Origin: a virus | Reading direction: 5' to 3' (one strand) | Virus record (IMG/VR): IMGVR_UViG_3300046373_000094 | Coordinates: 1 to 25,565 of that record | Length of the DNA stretch: 25,565 bases | Shown here: one piece after another, positions 23,352 to 25,565 of the stretch | Layout: each line of letters starts with the position of its first letter | Position numbering within the stretch: the first letter of the stretch is position 1 | Notes under the pieces: model-generated | What the model saw: only the letters and a program-made list of their open reading frames with translations | What the model was told of the DNA's origin: nothing | Database searches by the model: none | Position numbers and translations under genes: made by a program

Positions 23352-23692
23352 GCGCCACCCATATCAGGCAGCCCGCCCGGCACCGCCTCGCTGCGACGAT
23401 CGGCCTCGCCCTCGTAGAACTGCAAGGGCTGGCCGGATCCAGCGTCACGCCGGCGGTCCTGGTGGGCCAGGTCGATGTCGACGCCGGGGAAGGACTGGCG
23501 ATGCAGCTGCTCGCGCAGGCGGGCGATGACCTGGTAGGGGCTCAGGCCCGGGTGCTCGCGGTGCATCCAGGCGATGACGTCGGCCGGGCGCTCGCTGATC
23601 GTGGTGGTGGGCATGGCGTTTCCTTTCTTGGTGAATGGGTAATTGCGGCGGTACGCTTCGCCGTCGCCGCGCTGGGTGCTTCCTTTGCTCAT
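23348..23692 (-). CDS. Hypothetical phage protein with MSKGST N-terminus, 114 aa
   Basis: It begins MSKGSTQRGDGEAYRRNY, a start shared by many small phage proteins of unknown role, and this start is fixed by the ATGA overlap at 23689-23692. An internal ATG at 23614 (MPTTTISERPADVIAWM) has its own AAGGA-type ribosome site and could give a second 88-residue product. The two parts look like different modules: a short polar N-terminus and a compact helical domain (HPGLSPYQVIARLREQL). The stop overlaps the next start by ATGA (23348-23351). Whether one or two proteins are made cannot be decided from sequence alone. Confidence 0.65.
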   Translation of the reverse strand: MSKGSTQRGDGEAYRRNYPFTKKGNAMPTTTISERPADVIAWMHREHPGLSPYQVIARLREQLHRQSFPGVDIDLAHQDRRRDAGSGQPLQFYEGEADRRSEAVPGGLPDMGGA

Positions 23693-23826
23693 GGGGTGGC
23701 GCCTTTCGCTTGTTCTGGTTGCAGTGGCCAGCGGCATTGTTCGGGCACGTGGCCGCGGCCACCGCACCTGGGGCAGTGTTCCGGCGCCGTGGCGATCTTG
23801 TCACATGTGATGTCGTTGTGGCTCAT
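23689..23826 (-). CDS. Zinc-knuckle (CCHC) microprotein, 45 aa
   Basis: The frame begins at ATG 23826 in an ATGA overlap with the preceding stop and ends at TGA 23689, again overlapping the next start by ATGA. Its centre reads CPRCGGRGHVPEQC (residues 18-31), an exact C-X2-C-X4-H-X4-C spacing, the zinc-knuckle pattern known from retroviral nucleocapsid and many single-stranded nucleic-acid binders. A further Cys lies at residue 8. The rest is a short polar N-terminus and a Gln/Pro-rich tail. The motif and flanking ATGA overlaps are seen directly; zinc and RNA or ssDNA binding is inferred from the motif family. A chance match in a small frame is possible, but coupling on both sides argues for a real gene. 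Confidence 0.7.
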   Translation of the reverse strand: MSHNDITCDKIATAPEHCPRCGGRGHVPEQCRWPLQPEQAKGATP

Positions 23827-24164
23827 GGTGTTGCTTTCGCAAGCGATGCCGCGGCACGAACAATCGTGTTGCGCACATCTCGGTCAGGAGTCCGGCCATA
23901 CCTAGTCCAAAATGGCGGAAACGGTGAATCGTCGCCCGATGTCCAAACCCCGACCCCCTGCTGCTTGTCGCTGCCGGTGTGGTAGTTGAAATCGATCCTC
24001 AAGCATGTATCTGCCGCCAGCCGCAGCGCATCGCCATCATCGTTAAGTGGGTCGAACGTCCATCCTTCACCATCCCATAAGCAGCCAAGCTTGTCGTCCC
24101 AAGCGCCAAGTTTCTCGCATCGAGCCGCCTTCGCCGCCAGTTCAAGCAATTCACGGTCGCTCAT
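23823..24164 (-). CDS. Hypothetical protein, 113 aa
   Basis: The start MSDRELLELAAKAA is set by the ATGA overlap at 24161-24164. The frame is open further upstream to 24314, but that part is arginine-rich shadow sequence. The protein begins with a short helix, then has an acidic region with aromatic residues (WDDKLGCLWDGEGWTFDPLNDDGDA) and ends with RNTIVRAAASLAKATP. The opening helix followed by a W-rich acidic stretch resembles DUF2591-type small phage proteins seen beside Ead genes, but I cannot confirm this. It ends in an ATGA overlap with the zinc-knuckle microprotein gene. Confidence 0.7.
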   Translation of the reverse strand: MSDRELLELAAKAARCEKLGAWDDKLGCLWDGEGWTFDPLNDDGDALRLAADTCLRIDFNYHTGSDKQQGVGVWTSGDDSPFPPFWTRYGRTPDRDVRNTIVRAAASLAKATP

Positions 24165-24625
24165 GGCTTCACCTCGCCTTGCAGCTTCATCTTGTACCGG
24201 CGCACTTCGATAATCTCGCACGGCCCGTCCTGGCTGTACATGGCGGCGTAGTGCTTGGCCTCTTTCAATGCCCGCTTGCCTGCGGTGCCAGCGACGACCA
24301 TCTCGTCCTGCCAAATCTCGTATTCTGGCTCAGTAAATTCTTCCGGCGCATCACCTTGCAGCTTCTCCACCAGTGCCAGAAGGTCGAGAATGGCGGATGG
24401 ATTTGCGGCGGCGATGTAAGCGGCATTGCGCTCGCCAGCAACACGGTCATCGGCGTTTTTGTCGGCATTGTCGAGGCAATCACAGACCCATGGCCCAAAC
24501 TCGCCAGTCAGGCGCACGCCGTGCTGTACACCAGCCGGGTTGCCTGGGTCAAAGCGATGCACCCACGGCCCGGGCGTTGCCGCCTTCGCCGCCTCTCGCA
24601 GTCTTTCCTGTTCGGCTGTTAGCAT
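24161..24625 (-). CDS. Ead/Ea22-like protein
   Basis: This 154-residue protein opens with LREAAKAATPGPW and contains NAAYIAAANPSAILDLLAL at about residues 67-85. Both signatures are typical of the Ead/Ea22-like family found in early or accessory regions of lambdoid and related phages. The ATPGPW segment and the AAYIAAANP segment are the conserved core; the C-terminal 60 residues are more variable and end in a basic tail. The family's biochemical role is not established; members sit in non-essential early operons and are often mosaic. It overlaps the upstream gene by 7 bases and the downstream gene by ATGA (24161-24164). Confidence 0.8.
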   Translation of the reverse strand: MLTAEQERLREAAKAATPGPWVHRFDPGNPAGVQHGVRLTGEFGPWVCDCLDNADKNADDRVAGERNAAYIAAANPSAILDLLALVEKLQGDAPEEFTEPEYEIWQDEMVVAGTAGKRALKEAKHYAAMYSQDGPCEIIEVRRYKMKLQGEVKP

Positions 24626-24801
24626 GATTGCTCCTGTGGTTGATCGTCTGGATGCGTCTGCGTGACATAGAAACGCTCTAAATTCATGTTGCGCATCAAG
24701 CCCATCATCACCTTGTCTATTTCACGCTGGCTTTTTCCAGACACGTTGATCGAGTCAATGACTTTTTCAGTTTTAAATTCCACAACGTAGATTTTGCTCA
24801 T
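24619..24801 (-). CDS. Hypothetical protein, 60 aa
   Basis: The start MSKIYVVEFKTEKVID is fixed by the ATGA overlap at 24798-24801; the open frame upstream of it to 24870 is only a shadow of the neighbouring gene. A GGAGG lies right next to the ATG, unusually close, so initiation is probably by coupling from the upstream gene. The protein looks like a small alpha/beta fold with a beta-rich N-terminus followed by a helix (REIDKVMMGLMRNM). No family is recognised. The stop overlaps the next start by 7 bases. Confidence 0.65.
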   Translation of the reverse strand: MSKIYVVEFKTEKVIDSINVSGKSQREIDKVMMGLMRNMNLERFYVTQTHPDDQPQEQSC

Positions 24802-24980
24802 TCCTCCGCTCCCTGTGCCGACTTGCGAGCTAATGCTTTTCGCTCGGTTCGCTCGATGCTCCACCACCACGCGAGCAGAATAAGTCCGCTCGTGCCAAAC
24901 ATGACTTTAAGCCAAGCATCGTCCGACACTTCGCCGCCAATCATGCAGATCGCAATGCAGCCTATGATCCAGCGCTTCAT
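24798..24980 (-). CDS. Small membrane protein, 60 aa
   Basis: The protein has two hydrophobic stretches. The first is near the N-terminus (residues 4-14, IIGCIAICMIG) and the second is around residues 27-40 (VMFGTSGLILLAWWW). A basic tail rich in Arg, Lys and Glu follows. The first stretch could be a signal anchor, so a one- or two-pass inner-membrane protein is likely. It begins in an ATGA overlap with the upstream gene and ends in an ATGA overlap at 24798-24801 with the downstream one, which supports the start and implies translational coupling. The function is unknown; phage accessory membrane proteins of this size are common and include superinfection-exclusion factors, but nothing here proves that role. 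Confidence 0.7.
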   Translation of the reverse strand: MKRWIIGCIAICMIGGEVSDDAWLKVMFGTSGLILLAWWWSIERTERKALARKSAQGAEE

Positions 24981-25565
24981 GGCTCCACCTTCCCCGCCAC
25001 GATCTGCTTTGCCTCATCGACCAGGGGCGAGGCGGCGGGTGGCAATTCGCCGGTTTGCTCCAAGATGGCTTGCGTCAACGGGTCTTCCATTCGCTTATCG
25101 AAACTCGCAACAGCGGCGCGATAATCTTCGACCGTCGCAAACTTACTCATGGCTGGTTTCGGCGCCACCGGGGCAGGCGATGGCAGGGCAGGGGCGACAT
25201 CGAGAGCGCCTAACGCCGCCTGCCATGGGCAGTTGTCGCTGCTATGCTCACCAATATCGATGCCAAGGTGATCAGCAATCGCCTCGGCCAGCTTGTCAGC
25301 GATGTCGTGGTACTCGTCGCGTTTCGTCAGTGCCTGATCCAGACCGATGTCTGGCACTGCTGGCGATGCTGGGGTGGCGAGAAGCTGGACGGCACGCTCC
25401 ACCATGGCCTTCTCCTTCGCCTCGACGCCGGCCAAGAAATCACCCAACTGATCGACATCGAGTGCAATATCTACTGTCATCCCAGCAGGCTTGGAGTGGT
25501 AGTCCACAAACTCTTGCAGCAGTTCCCGCGCCCCTGGTTCGCTGGTAGGCGCTGGTGCGCGACGG
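24977..25565 (-). CDS. Hypothetical early protein, 5' end outside the window
   Basis: The frame stays open to the right edge, so the true start may lie beyond the window. Internal candidates are GTG at 25507 and ATG at 25480; neither has a convincing ribosome site, and 19 further codons upstream of the GTG are open. The visible part has an acidic helical segment (from MTVDIALDVDQL onward), a Pro/Ala-rich linker (PALPSPAPVAPKPA) and a helical C-terminus. I do not recognise a family. The stop overlaps the next start by ATGA at 24977-24980, so it is the most upstream visible member of the early operon. Confidence 0.7.
   Translation of the reverse strand, partial: RRAPAPTSEPGARELLQEFVDYHSKPAGMTVDIALDVDQLGDFLAGVEAKEKAMVERAVQLLATPASPAVPDIGLDQALTKRDEYHDIADKLAEAIADHLGIDIGEHSSDNCPWQAALGALDVAPALPSPAPVAPKPAMSKFATVEDYRAAVASFDKRMEDPLTQAILEQTGELPPAASPLVDEAKQIVAGKVEP

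Noticed and set aside
22716-23417. 233-codon plus-strand frame across the end of the early operon
   Set aside because: It runs through a terminator and is opposite several coupled minus-strand genes; no ribosome site or recognisable domain.
23445-23804. 119-codon minus-strand frame overlapping the zinc-knuckle and MSKGST genes
   Set aside because: It is Arg/His/Pro-rich; the two ATGA-linked genes in the other frames explain the region better.
1-25565. Integrase, repressor, attachment site, CRISPR array, insertion sequence or lysis cassette
   Set aside because: None seen. The transglycosylase domain belongs to the giant virion protein and is not a lysis endolysin, so lifestyle cannot be judged from this window.

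Overview
This window is part of the genome of a tailed double-stranded DNA phage (or an integrated copy), read entirely on the minus strand from position 25565 down to position 1. It carries a P22-type portal, an N4-gp56-type major capsid protein, an Sf6-like small terminase, a large terminase, and P22/T7-style head-completion and ejection proteins. No tape measure, tail tube or sheath gene is present, which points to a short-tailed (podovirus) particle. GC content is high (roughly 60-65% by eye) and nearly every gene has an AGGAG-type ribosome site, so a Gram-negative, probably proteobacterial, host is likely. The overall plan recalls the Burkholderia Bcep22-like podophages, which also carry one giant virion protein with a transglycosylase domain; that comparison is from memory, not a search.

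Right end (25565-22339): a tight early-type operon of small proteins, most joined by 4-base ATGA overlaps. It includes an Ead/Ea22-like protein, a 45-residue CCHC zinc-knuckle microprotein, two small membrane proteins, and an Ash-like reading frame that translates straight through a terminator hairpin. A second terminator closes this block at 22294-22315.

Middle (22212-13645): packaging and capsid genes. In order these are the small terminase with a Lys/Ala-rich histone-like N-terminus, the large terminase, a 30-residue membrane peptide, an unknown protein, the portal, a KTSC-domain protein, the scaffold, a CsrA-like protein, the major capsid protein and a probable capsid-accessory protein, ending at a strong terminator. 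The capsid gene has its own candidate promoter. Its leader can fold so that two AGGAG motifs are displayed, directly beside the CsrA-like gene.

Left (13624-4370): head completion, tail and ejection genes. These are an unknown structural protein, two adaptor-like proteins, a fibre with an S74 self-cleaving chaperone, an Ig-like tail protein, a nozzle-like protein, two small unknowns and two Ala/Gln/Asn-rich ejection-type proteins. A PAPS/APS-reductase-like enzyme with a complete Fe-S cysteine pattern sits between the two ejection proteins. A terminator ends the block.

Far left (4289-1): the first 1,429 codons of a giant protein that runs off the window. It starts with a soluble lytic transglycosylase domain, continues through Gly/Ala-rich and Pro/Ala-rich segments, and contains a ParB-like motif near residue 1200. 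This fits the 'polyvalent' proteins injected with phage DNA. A separate 74-codon frame with a perfect ribosome site and strong codon bias is nested in one of its linkers. No integrase, repressor, replication gene, lysis cassette, tRNA or CRISPR array was seen. No gene-free stretch longer than 300 bases remains.
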